The notes under the pieces: generated by a model
The model's database searches: none
Seen by the model: the letters and a program-made list of their open reading frames with translations, nothing else
Told to the model about the DNA's origin: nothing
Assembly (NCBI GenBank): GCA_964624075.1
Contig: CAZUWH010000016.1
Coordinates: forward strand, 1 to 55,402
From: CAZUWH01 sp964624075
GTDB lineage: Bacteria > Pseudomonadota > Alphaproteobacteria > Rhodospirillales > Rhodospirillaceae
DNA: 55,402 nucleotides
Direction of reading: 5' to 3'
Translations under genes and position numbers: made by a program
Shown here: positions 8,268 to 16,395 of the stretch, one piece after another
Numbering within the stretch: the first letter of the stretch is position 1
Layout of the letters: the number at the start of each line of letters is the position of its first letter

Positions 8268-9854
8268 ATGTCCGAATCCGCCTCCCCGCCAATCCGCCGC
8301 GCGCTCATTTCGGTGTCCGACAAGACCGGCCTTCTGCCGTTCGCCCGCTTTCTGGTCGAGCGGGGTGTGCATATTCTTTCTACCTTCGGTAGTGCACATA
8401 CCTTGTGCGAAGCCGGCCTTGCCGTGACCGAAGTCGCCGATTACACCGGCTTTCCCGAAATGCTGGATGGCCGCGTCAAGACCCTTCACCCCCGCATCCA
8501 TGGCGGTCTGCTGGGAAGGCGCGACAATGCGGACCACGCCGCGGCCATGGTGGCCCATGGCATTCTGCCCATCGATCTGCTGGTCGTGAATCTGTACCCG
8601 TTCGAGCAGACGGTGGCGCAGACAGCCGACGTCGAGACCTGCATCGAGATGATCGACATTGGCGGGCCGGCCCTGATTCGCGCTGCCGCTAAGAACCATG
8701 CCAGCGTGACGGTGGTTGTCGATCCGTCCGACTACCCAGCGGTGAGGGAGGCGATGGCCAGCCATGATGGTGCGACGCCGCCTTCCCTGCGCCGGCAGTT
8801 GGCGAAGGTGGCTTATACCCGGACGGCGGCCTATGATGCAGCCATTGCCGCCTGGTTTGCCCGTCAGGGGGGTGATGTGTTTCCGCCAGAGTTGACGATG
8901 AGCGGACGCCTGCGCCAGATCCTGCGCTATGGCGAGAATCCCCATCAGCGGGCGGCCTTCTATGTCAGCGATCCCGTCCAGCCCGGCTTGGCCACCGCCA
9001 CCCAGTTGCAGGGCAAGGCGCTGTCCTACAACAACCTGTGCGATATGGATGCCGCCATTGAATTGGCGGCTGCGTTTGCGGCACCGGCCGTTGCTATCAT
9101 CAAGCATGCCAACCCGTGCGGTTGCGCCATCGGCACCGACCTGAAGGAGGCTTATGAGCGGGCGCTTGCCTGTGATCCTGTTTCGGCCTTTGGCGGCATT
9201 GTGGCTGTCAACCGGACACTTGATGCCGCCGCCGCCGCCGAGATGGTCAGGATCTTTACCGAGGTGGTGGTGGTGCCTGATGCTACACCCGAAGCGCGTG
9301 CAATTTTCGCCAGCAGGAAGGCCCTGCGTCTGCTTCTGACCGGAACCATGCCCGATCCGCGTGGGACCGGGCGGGTCATGCGTTCAGTGGCGGGCGGGTT
9401 CCTGGTCCAGACTCGTGATACCGGCAGCATCGACCGTATGGATCTGAAGATAGTCACCCGACGCTCTCCGACCGAGCAGGAACTGAATGATCTTCTGTTT
9501 GGCTGGGTGGTCTGCAAGCATGTCAAGTCCAATGCCATCGTGTTCATCCGCGCTTATGCCACGGTCGGCGTGGGGGCTGGCCAGATGAGCCGGGTCGATT
9601 CGGCTCGCATCGCGGCCTGGAAGGCCATGGAGGCGGCCCGGGCCGCTGGTCGGGAGGAATCTGCGACGAGAGGTTCGGTGGTCGCCTCCGATGCCTTCTT
9701 CCCTTTTCCTGATGGCCTGATTGCCGCTCATGAGGCGGGGGCAACCGCCGTCATTCAACCGGGCGGTTCGGTCCGGGACGCGGAAGTCATCCAGGCCGCC
9801 GACGAACGTGGCATGGCCATGGTCTTCACTGGCATGCGTCATTTCCGGCATTGA
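8268..9854 (+). CDS. purH: Bifunctional AICAR transformylase/IMP cyclohydrolase
   Basis: PurH (528 aa) performs the last two steps of IMP synthesis. The N-terminal IMP cyclohydrolase domain (about 1-200) carries ALISVSDKTG and KTLHPRIHGGLL. The C-terminal AICAR formyltransferase domain carries the KHANPCG motif and later GQMSRVDSARIA. ATG 8268 is chosen over an in-frame start 34 codons upstream because family homology begins at MSESASPPIRRALIS. Length is normal and no damage is visible. The gene stands alone, 161 bp after the MlaC-like gene. Confidence 0.95.
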   Translation: MSESASPPIRRALISVSDKTGLLPFARFLVERGVHILSTFGSAHTLCEAGLAVTEVADYTGFPEMLDGRVKTLHPRIHGGLLGRRDNADHAAAMVAHGILPIDLLVVNLYPFEQTVAQTADVETCIEMIDIGGPALIRAAAKNHASVTVVVDPSDYPAVREAMASHDGATPPSLRRQLAKVAYTRTAAYDAAIAAWFARQGGDVFPPELTMSGRLRQILRYGENPHQRAAFYVSDPVQPGLATATQLQGKALSYNNLCDMDAAIELAAAFAAPAVAIIKHANPCGCAIGTDLKEAYERALACDPVSAFGGIVAVNRTLDAAAAAEMVRIFTEVVVVPDATPEARAIFASRKALRLLLTGTMPDPRGTGRVMRSVAGGFLVQTRDTGSIDRMDLKIVTRRSPTEQELNDLLFGWVVCKHVKSNAIVFIRAYATVGVGAGQMSRVDSARIAAWKAMEAARAAGREESATRGSVVASDAFFPFPDGLIAAHEAGATAVIQPGGSVRDAEVIQAADERGMAMVFTGMRHFRH

Positions 9855-10040
9855 AGTGTTTTCCGGACCGGTCGAGCCTTCCTCGAACGGCGGCACTCTC
9901 CGATTGCCCTGGCGCACCAAACCATGGGGCGGTGCTATGGCGTGGCGTGATGGGTGACCGTGCGTCAACCATGGTTTGCACGTGATAGTATAACAGGTTG
10001 TGGAAATGCCTGGACAGACGGATCAGAGCGTGCTATACAT

Positions 10041-10077
10041 GCCCCTATAAGGGCAGGCTAGGGGAGTACGGACTCCC
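10041..10077 (+). promoter_or_regulatory. Two small hairpins ahead of the chemoreceptor gene
   Basis: GCCCCTATAAGGGC at 10041-10054 is an imperfect palindrome. GGGAGT-ACGG-ACTCCC at 10062-10077 is a perfect 6-bp stem with a 4-nt loop. Together they sit 41 nt before the GTG start at 10119 and could form leader RNA structure. The function is inferred only from position. Confidence 0.3.
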
Positions 10078-10118
10078 ATGGGGGCGTTTCTTCCACCACC
10101 AGCGAGAATCAGGATATC

Positions 10119-11315
10119 GTGACCGAAGTGGAAAGATGCCTCGACCTGCTTTTGCAGGGCACCTATAACGAGATGCCAACGGCGGATCATCCTCTCCTGC
10201 ACAAGATTCGGGAGGTGGCCCGTGCTTTTCAGCGCCGCGACAAGGAAATGTTGCTCCAGGCTGTCACACTATCTGTGGATATCAATGAGTCCGTGTCCTC
10301 GGCGGTCGCGATGATGACACGGGGCATGCGGGCAGTGGATGAACGCGCTGAAGCTATCGCTGCTGCTGCCCGGGAGATAGTGGCAAGCATTGCCAGCAAC
10401 AGCCAGAAGGGGGTTGCATCGGCCCGCGAGGGCATCACCGCTTCGGAACGGGCCGCCGTACAGGCGATTGATACCATTGTGGCCTCCATCACCGCAGCCA
10501 TGCGACAGGTCAATGCCCTGGCCGGGGCCTCGGAGCAGATCGGCGAGATCGTCGCCATCGCCCAGCAGGCGAATCTGCTGACCTTGAATGCGGCGATCGA
10601 GGCGGCGCGGGCCGGTGATGCCGGCAAAAGGTTCGCAGTCGTGGCCGGTGAGGTCAGGGCGCTCGCCAACCAGACCGCCCGTGCGACTGACACCATCTGC
10701 AACCGTGTTTCCTCGCTTAAGGCCATCATACGTGTAATAGTTGCCGCCATGCGGGATGGTGCGGGAACGGTCGAGGCCGGTCAGGAAGCCGTGCAGATGA
10801 CAACCCAGAAGGTGCAGGCCCTGTTCGGAAGCACGCGCAACGTCATTGCAACAATAGAGAAAATCGACGATCGGGCGGACACGCGAACGGTGCCGATTCT
10901 CGATACGCTCTGTGCCCGTCAAATTCTGGATGCCACCATCCACCGCCGATTCGGTGGGGGAGAGGGAATGACCACGACCGTTCATGACCCGTGGGCAATG
11001 CTCGCCCGTATCATCTGCCTGAACGAAGAGACCGCCCGTATAGCGTTGCACACGATTGCCGTATTGCGGTCAAGTCTGGCCCGTATCCCCCCATCTGAGA
11101 TCACTGCGTTCACCTCTGTCTGTGAGACCGAAGCGGCATGCCTGTACCACATCCTCGCCATATCCGAGCAATGCCGCTTGGCCATTGCCCGGGGTGATCT
11201 TGCCGGGGTGATCCATCAGCGTAATCTGCTTGTACAATATGGCCTGCCAGCCTTTCATGCATCAGCTCCGGCTCCGTCATTGCCAGATCTTCATGCCCAC
11301 CCCCTGGCCGAGTGA
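10119..11315 (+). CDS. Soluble methyl-accepting chemotaxis protein
   Basis: A 398-residue receptor with no transmembrane segment. The signalling domain is clear: the hairpin tip lies around 139-190, including EIVAIAQQANLLTLNAAIEA and FAVVAGEVRALANQTARAT, which contact CheA and CheW. The flanking helical bundle is shorter than in typical receptors. After about residue 290 the protein changes character into a 110-residue helical tail of unknown ligand specificity. The start is GTG 10119. No chemotaxis kinase genes are in the window, so it must signal to an array encoded elsewhere, or be an orphan. Confidence 0.82.
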   Translation: MTEVERCLDLLLQGTYNEMPTADHPLLHKIREVARAFQRRDKEMLLQAVTLSVDINESVSSAVAMMTRGMRAVDERAEAIAAAAREIVASIASNSQKGVASAREGITASERAAVQAIDTIVASITAAMRQVNALAGASEQIGEIVAIAQQANLLTLNAAIEAARAGDAGKRFAVVAGEVRALANQTARATDTICNRVSSLKAIIRVIVAAMRDGAGTVEAGQEAVQMTTQKVQALFGSTRNVIATIEKIDDRADTRTVPILDTLCARQILDATIHRRFGGGEGMTTTVHDPWAMLARIICLNEETARIALHTIAVLRSSLARIPPSEITAFTSVCETEAACLYHILAISEQCRLAIARGDLAGVIHQRNLLVQYGLPAFHASAPAPSLPDLHAHPLAE

Positions 11316-11454
11316 TACCGCCCCGCCCAATGTTTGCCACATCATCCGACTTGCCCGCCGGGACCAGGCGGCCAGTGCGGCTGCGATCAGGCGGGAACAA
11401 CGAGTCATGCAAATGATGCACCGGGATGAGATAGGGAGAACGCCTCTGTTGTCC

Positions 11455-12609
11455 ATGCCCGTTATCTTTTCCTTCACCTGTCTTGCGCATGCGGGAGCGG
11501 CGCGGCTGGGCCGGCTGGTGACCGCCCATGGAGTTGTCGACACCCCGGCGTTCATGCCAGTGGGCACGGCTGCTACCGTTAAGGCCATGACCCCGGGGGC
11601 GGTCACGGCAACAGGCGCCCGGATCCTTCTCGCCAACACCTATCACCTGATGCTGCGTCCAGGGCCTGAGCGAGTGGCACGGCTGGGAGGGTTGCACACG
11701 TTTATGAACTGGCCGGGGCCGATCCTGACCGATTCGGGTGGATTCCAGGTCATGTCCCTGGCCGGCCTGTGTACGGTTGGGGAGGATGGCGTCACTTTCC
11801 GGTCTCACATCGACGGCAGCCGCCATCATCTGACTCCGGAACGCGCCATCGCCATCCAGCGACTGCTCGATGCCGACATCACCATGGCCTTTGATGAATG
11901 CACACCTTTCCCCTCCCCCCTGGAACAGGTCGCCGCTTCCATGCGTCTGTCCATGCGCTGGGCCGAACGGAGCCGGGCGGCCTTTGTCGAACGGCCAGGC
12001 TATGGTCTGTTCGGCATCGTCCAGGGCGGTGTCTATCCAGACCTGCGGACGGAATCGGTACAGCGTCTGCAAATCATCGGTTTCGACGGTTATGCCATTG
12101 GCGGCCTGGCGGTCGGGGAGAGTCAGGAGACCATGTTTGCTGTTCTGGAGGCAACCGTTCCCCTGCTGCCTGCCGACCGTCCGCGTTATCTGATGGGTGT
12201 TGGCAAGCCGGAGGATCTAACCGGCGGCGTGCTGCGGGGGATCGATCTGTTCGACTGTGTGCTGCCGACCCGCTCGGGCCGTACCGCCCAGGCCTTCACC
12301 AGCCATGGCACCGTGAATCTGCGCAACGCCCGCCATGCCGAGGATCCACGGCCGCTTGATGCCGCGTGCACCTGTCCGACCTGTCGTCACTACAGTCGCG
12401 CCTACCTACATCATCTGGTCCGCAGTGGCGAAATCCTGGGAGCCATGCTGCTGACCTGGCACAACCTGCACTTCTATCAGGTCCTGATGCAAAGCATGCG
12501 CACAGCCATTGCCCAGGGCACCCTAACAGCTTGTGTCGAATCGCTTCTGGCTGGTTTCGGGCAAGGAGACGACCCCGTTTCAGGGACTGGCGGAAAGAAC
12601 GGAGAATAG
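11455..12609 (+). CDS. tgt: Queuine/preQ1 tRNA-ribosyltransferase Tgt
   Basis: Tgt exchanges guanine 34 of GUN-anticodon tRNAs for the queuosine precursor preQ1. The product is 384 aa, normal for the family. Visible are TDSGGFQVMSL at 92-102 (general acid/base Asp93), FGIVQGG at 186-192, DLFDCVLPTR at 264-273 (nucleophile Asp267), and the zinc site CxCxxC at 305-310 with a late His336. ATG 11455 is preferred because the conserved domain starts directly after it; an ATG pair about 13 codons upstream is an alternative. It terminates with TAG, showing that TAG is a genuine stop in this genome. Confidence 0.94.
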   Translation: MPVIFSFTCLAHAGAARLGRLVTAHGVVDTPAFMPVGTAATVKAMTPGAVTATGARILLANTYHLMLRPGPERVARLGGLHTFMNWPGPILTDSGGFQVMSLAGLCTVGEDGVTFRSHIDGSRHHLTPERAIAIQRLLDADITMAFDECTPFPSPLEQVAASMRLSMRWAERSRAAFVERPGYGLFGIVQGGVYPDLRTESVQRLQIIGFDGYAIGGLAVGESQETMFAVLEATVPLLPADRPRYLMGVGKPEDLTGGVLRGIDLFDCVLPTRSGRTAQAFTSHGTVNLRNARHAEDPRPLDAACTCPTCRHYSRAYLHHLVRSGEILGAMLLTWHNLHFYQVLMQSMRTAIAQGTLTACVESLLAGFGQGDDPVSGTGGKNGE

Positions 12610-12734
12610 GGTAACATAGGCTAGGAGACGCGGAAATGATACTGGCACACCCAATGTTTCTTCCGGCCGGTACGCGCCGAGAGAAAGTGTGGTTGTTTCG
12701 GCCGCAGCTTAGGTACGCGTGACGAAGGGGCAAT

Positions 12735-13634
12735 ATGGCAAGTCGATTGATCGGCTCGCCGGTATCAAGGGAGAACGAGAACGGCATGGGAATGCGTGAA
12801 CGATCTTTCCTGGGGCTGGGGCCTGCGGGATTCCACAAGGTTGCCTATACCCAGTGGGGTGATGGCCATAACAAGCGCGTACTGGTCTGCGTGCATGGTC
12901 TAACCCGCAATGGTCGTGACTTTGATGATGTGGCTTCGGCCTTGTCCGATCGCTGGCAGGTGTTGTGTCCGGACATGATCGGCCGGGGTCGAAGTGACTG
13001 GCTGACTGATGCAGCCATGTATAATTATGCTCAGTATCTGAACGATTGTGTGACCCTTATCGCCCGCAGTGGCGCAACAGAGGTGGATTGGGTGGGCACG
13101 TCCATGGGTGGCCTCATCGGCATGACCCTGGCCGCCCAGCGCAATACCCCCATTTGCCGTCTGGTTCTGAACGATGTCGGGCCCTTCGCGCCAAGGGTAG
13201 CGCTGGAACGGATCAGGAGTTATGCCAGTAAGTCCCCGGTCTTTCCGGATCTGGCTGCGGCTGAGATGTACCTGCGCAAGACCAGTGCCGCCTTCTTCGG
13301 TCCCCTGACCGATGGCCAGTGGCAACAGATGGCCCGGCATATGACCCGGCCGCACCCGGACGGGGGGTATGGTCTGAACTACGATCTTGGGGTCACGGCG
13401 GCTTTGCAAACCGAGGTGCTTGCCGACATGGACCTGTGGACGGTATGGGAGGCGGTGCGGTGTCCGGTCCTGGTGCTGCGGGGGCAGACTTCCGACGTCC
13501 TGACGGTCGAAACAGCCAAACAGATGAAGACCCGTGGGGCCGAAGTGGTCGAGATCCCGGATTGTGGTCATGCACCAGCCTTGATGAACGATCATCAGAT
13601 CAATCTCATTCGCCATTTCTTGACCGCTGCGTGA
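12735..13634 (+). CDS. Alpha/beta-hydrolase
   Basis: Soluble hydrolase of unknown substrate (299 aa). The oxyanion-hole region HGLTRNG is at 54-60, the nucleophile elbow GTSMGG at 121-126 (Ser123), and a C-terminal CGHAPAL supplies the catalytic His. The acid residue is probably in RGQTSDVLT. The start may be 12735 or the internal ATG at 12786 (MGMRERSFLGLG), where family similarity usually begins. It is 33 bp upstream of thpR and may be cotranscribed with it. Confidence 0.82.
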   Translation: MASRLIGSPVSRENENGMGMRERSFLGLGPAGFHKVAYTQWGDGHNKRVLVCVHGLTRNGRDFDDVASALSDRWQVLCPDMIGRGRSDWLTDAAMYNYAQYLNDCVTLIARSGATEVDWVGTSMGGLIGMTLAAQRNTPICRLVLNDVGPFAPRVALERIRSYASKSPVFPDLAAAEMYLRKTSAAFFGPLTDGQWQQMARHMTRPHPDGGYGLNYDLGVTAALQTEVLADMDLWTVWEAVRCPVLVLRGQTSDVLTVETAKQMKTRGAEVVEIPDCGHAPALMNDHQINLIRHFLTAA

Positions 13635-13667
13635 CCTTTTGCGGATTCCTGAGCTTTCCGGGCTGCC

Positions 13668-14225
13668 ATGATTCGCCTGTTTGTCGGCCTTGCCCTGCCC
13701 GATTCGATGCGCAGCCGGTTGCATACCCTGGCCGCGGGCATTCCTGGTGCGCGGTGGATTGAGCCTTCCGCCTATCACATCACCTTGCGCTTCATCGGCG
13801 AGGTGCACGAGAACATGGCTGCGGACATCCACGTGGCGCTGACGATGGTGCGGAGGGCACCGTTCGCCCTTGCGGTCATCGGCGTGGGTGTCTTCGATCA
13901 GGGCTCCCGGATTCACAGCCTGTGGGCGGGGGTGGCGCGCGTGCCCTCCCTTCTGACCTTGCGAGGCAAGGTGGAACGGGTCATGGTGCGGCAGGCTGGC
14001 CTTGCGCCGGAAACGCGCCGTTACGCACCCCACATCACCCTGGCACGCCTCAGGGGGGCACCCACTGCCAAGGTGCAGGCCTTTCTGGCCGAGAACAATC
14101 CGTTCCACACCGATTCCTTCACGGTAGATCATTTTGTCCTTTATTCTACCCACCAGGCCAGTTCTGGTGCCTTCTACACGCCTATCGCCGATTATCCGCT
14201 CGACACTTCCAGGAACCTTCCCTGA
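13668..14225 (+). CDS. thpR: RNA 2',3'-cyclic phosphodiesterase ThpR
   Basis: Member of the 2H phosphoesterase superfamily (185 aa), formerly called 2'-5' RNA ligase; it hydrolyses 2',3'-cyclic phosphate ends of RNA. The two catalytic HxT motifs are present: HITL at 37-40 and HITL at 122-125. Length and start are typical. It follows the hydrolase gene closely and ends just before a short inverted-repeat element. Confidence 0.9.
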   Translation: MIRLFVGLALPDSMRSRLHTLAAGIPGARWIEPSAYHITLRFIGEVHENMAADIHVALTMVRRAPFALAVIGVGVFDQGSRIHSLWAGVARVPSLLTLRGKVERVMVRQAGLAPETRRYAPHITLARLRGAPTAKVQAFLAENNPFHTDSFTVDHFVLYSTHQASSGAFYTPIADYPLDTSRNLP

Positions 14226-14242
14226 TCCGAGGGGGAGGGTTG

Positions 14243-14356
14243 GAGCGGGATGCAATTAGGTTGGATCACTTTCCTTCTGGAGAGTGGGCGCTCTTTCGTG
14301 AACAGGCACAAGGGGACACCCGCTCTCCCGGATTGACCTGAAATCACCCCGCTCTC
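14243..14356. repeat. MITE-like element, family R1, copy 1
   Basis: About 114 bp bounded by imperfect terminal inverted repeats. The left end reads GAGCGGGATGCAATTAGGTT; the right end, on the other strand, reads GAGAGCGGGGTGATTTCAGG. A second element with the same ends is at 16103-16241. There is no coding capacity. It lies directly 3' of thpR. Confidence 0.6.
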
Positions 14357-14450
14357 ATCACTGACCACGAACCAGGATAAAGTGGGCCGAGGTCATGGTT
14401 GCGGAACAGTCGGACACACCGATGATGGACAGTTCATGCAGGCGCCAGGT

Positions 14451-15218
14451 TCATCCTGTTTTCCGGCGCCGCGGGGGGATGTTGCCGCGGCCCAGCTGTT
14501 CCCGCAGCACCTTGCCGGAAACCTCTTCCACCGCCCGTGCCGCCAGGTTGCCAAGCTGGAACGGTCCATAGGCAACCCGGATCAATCGGTTGACCGGCCA
14601 GCCCGATTCTTCCATCACGTGGCGGATCTCGCGACTCCGACCTTCATGGAGGGACACTGTCAGCCAGGCATTGGATCCCTGGATCCGGTCAAGAGTTGCC
14701 TGGATGGGGCCATAGGTTGTGCCGTTGATGGTGATGCCCCGGGTCAGACGAGCCAGATAGGCCGGATCCACCACTCCATGCACCCGTACCCGATAGCGTC
14801 GTATCCAGCCGTTAGCCGGCATCTCCAGCCGACGGGCCAGGGCACCGTCGTTGGTCAGAAGCAGAAGCCCTTCGGAAGCGATGTCGAGCCGTCCGACCGA
14901 CACCACCCGTGGCAGATCGCCTGGCAGGGCCGCGAACACGGTCTGCCGGCCATCCGGATCGCGGTGCGTTACCACCAATCCGCGCGTCTTATGATAACGC
15001 CACAGACGTGTAGGCGCAGGCTTGGCTAGGACCGTACCATCCAAGGTCACATAATCAGCTGGCATGATACGTAAGGCAGGTGTACTGAGAGTCCACCCGT
15101 TGACTGCTACCCGTCCGGCGGCAATCAGGCGCTCGGCTTCGCGACGCGAGCATACTCCGGCACGGGCTAAGCGTCTGGCGACTCGTTCTCCCGCGCCGTT
15201 CTGATCAGATTCATCCAT
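14451..15218 (-). CDS. RsuA/RluB-family pseudouridine synthase
   Basis: A 255-residue rRNA pseudouridine synthase. The N-terminal S4 RNA-binding domain covers about residues 11-60 (RVARRLARAGVCSRREAERL, then GRVAVNG). The catalytic motif GRLDIASEGLLLLTND is at 109-124 with nucleophile Asp112, and REIRHVMEE and NRLIRVAYGPF follow. The family includes RluB, RluE, RluF and RsuA; the S4 domain argues against RluE, and RluB-like action on 23S rRNA is most likely. The C-terminal basic tail (IPPRRRKTG) is common in this group. It appears intact. Confidence 0.88.
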   Translation of the reverse strand: MDESDQNGAGERVARRLARAGVCSRREAERLIAAGRVAVNGWTLSTPALRIMPADYVTLDGTVLAKPAPTRLWRYHKTRGLVVTHRDPDGRQTVFAALPGDLPRVVSVGRLDIASEGLLLLTNDGALARRLEMPANGWIRRYRVRVHGVVDPAYLARLTRGITINGTTYGPIQATLDRIQGSNAWLTVSLHEGRSREIRHVMEESGWPVNRLIRVAYGPFQLGNLAARAVEEVSGKVLREQLGRGNIPPRRRKTG

Positions 15219-15610
15219 TGCGTGCTCTTCATGCCAGTTCGCAATCTTGTCCCGAGTCGCAGCTTTTCAAGAATGATACGGATTCCGGAAAATTCGTGAA
15301 CGGGACGGCTCCACAGGATAGAGCGGTTTCTGATCCAGTAAAAGCGGCTTTCCGCCGCCCGTCCCGCATCCGGGTCAAACGTGCGCCGGAGAGAGATAGG
15401 CAAAGTGCTTTCCTTTTCAGCATGAAGGGTTCGGGGAAAGGCAGACAGGGTTACCTTTTCGCATAAGACTGCAATGGAAAATCCTGGAAAACTGGGCTGG
15501 TATCGGTCTCTGCACAATCGGCATGTTTCTTGAGTACGGTTGTCTATGACGGCCGACCTGACAATGCCGGCGTCCAGGGGCGTTACAAACACGTGTGGAG
15601 GAAGATTCCC
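15219..15610. other. 392-bp intergenic region before the P-II gene
   Basis: Divergent region between the pseudouridine synthase and the P-II gene. I looked for a sigma-54 type promoter (GG and GC ten bases apart) expected for nitrogen control and found only imperfect candidates near 15500. No gene is convincing here. Confidence 0.35.
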
Positions 15611-15949
15611 ATGAAGCTCATCATGGCCATTATCAAGCCGTTCAAGCTCGACGAAGTGCGCGAGGCTCTCACGCCGCTTGGCATTCAGGGGCTTACCGTC
15701 AGTGAGGTGAAAGGCTTCGGGCGTCAGAAGGGGCAAACGGAAATCTATCGTGGTGCCGAATATGTGGTCAACTTTCTGCCCAAGGTAAAGCTTGAAGTCG
15801 CGGTCAACGACGATCTGGTCGATCGGGTGGTCGAAACCATTCAGCATGCGGCCAAGACCGGTAAGATTGGAGACGGCAAAATCTTTGTTTTCGATATCGG
15901 AAAGGCCGTGCGTATCCGCACCGGGGAAGCAGATACCGAAGCCTTGTGA
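15611..15949 (+). CDS. P-II family nitrogen regulator (GlnK/GlnB)
   Basis: A 112-residue trimeric signal protein that senses 2-oxoglutarate, ATP and ADP, and through uridylylation controls glutamine synthetase adenylylation, ammonium channels and nitrogen regulators. The T-loop is intact (GQTEIYRGAEYVVNFLPK) with Tyr51 as the uridylylation site. The C-terminal GDGKIFVFDIGKAVRIRTGE binds nucleotide. The start MKLIMAIIKPFKLDE resembles GlnK-type paralogues, but GlnB cannot be excluded. Neither amtB nor glnA follows; the next 450 bp hold repeats and then htpG on the other strand. Confidence 0.92.
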   Translation: MKLIMAIIKPFKLDEVREALTPLGIQGLTVSEVKGFGRQKGQTEIYRGAEYVVNFLPKVKLEVAVNDDLVDRVVETIQHAAKTGKIGDGKIFVFDIGKAVRIRTGEADTEAL

Positions 15950-16034
15950 TCCCTGGTGCGCTCTGATCACGACTGGTCGCAGCTTTCAATACCCAGGCGG
16001 GCGACCTCTGCCTTGGCGCATCGGGCCATGAGGC

Positions 16035-16098
16035 CGCGCCGCCGCGGATGCGGCCCGCCGTCGGCAACTGGGGGAGGTCATGATCAAGGCTCAAGAGT
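16035..16098 (-). repeat. Dispersed repeat family R3, copy 2 (inverted)
   Basis: Read on the minus strand it gives ATACTCTTGAGCCTTGATCA, and after a variable stretch CGGCGGGCCGCATCCGCG. The same two blocks occur on the plus strand at 18370-18430. A partial copy is at 66-90 and a rearranged copy at 31381-31440. It lies in the 3' flank of the P-II gene next to an R1 element. Confidence 0.5.
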
Positions 16099-16102
16099 AT
16101 TA

Positions 16103-16241
16103 GAGCGGGATGATTTCAGGTTGACCCGGAAGGGTTCGTTCTGGTTCGTGGCCAACGGCCAGTGGCTGGCGGTCAGTGATTAGCAACCAACCACCAACCG
16201 CTCTCACGACGAAGCATATGGATCCGAAAATCATCCCGCTC
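16103..16241. repeat. MITE-like element, family R1, copy 2
   Basis: About 139 bp, with left end GAGCGGGATGATTTCAGGTT and right end, on the opposite strand, GGAGCGGGATGATTTTCGGA. These inverted ends match copy 1 at 14243-14356, while the interior differs. It is non-coding and lies between the P-II gene and htpG. Confidence 0.65.
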
Positions 16242-16395
16242 CAAGATCCGAAGGGATGACGCGGTCTTAAAGGCTTCCTTCCGGCAGGTAGGACCAGCCT
16301 CTGGGTCATGCCCCCCACCGCTGACACAGGGCCGGTGCTTCCCCGGACAGGGGAGGGGGAGCGCAGGAGGAGGGGACCGGTTTCATGCTATTGTT

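Noticed and set aside
12900..14255. A 451-codon minus-strand open frame opposite the hydrolase and thpR
   Set aside because: It is the antisense of two well-supported genes and has no recognisable domain; long antisense frames are expected at this GC content.
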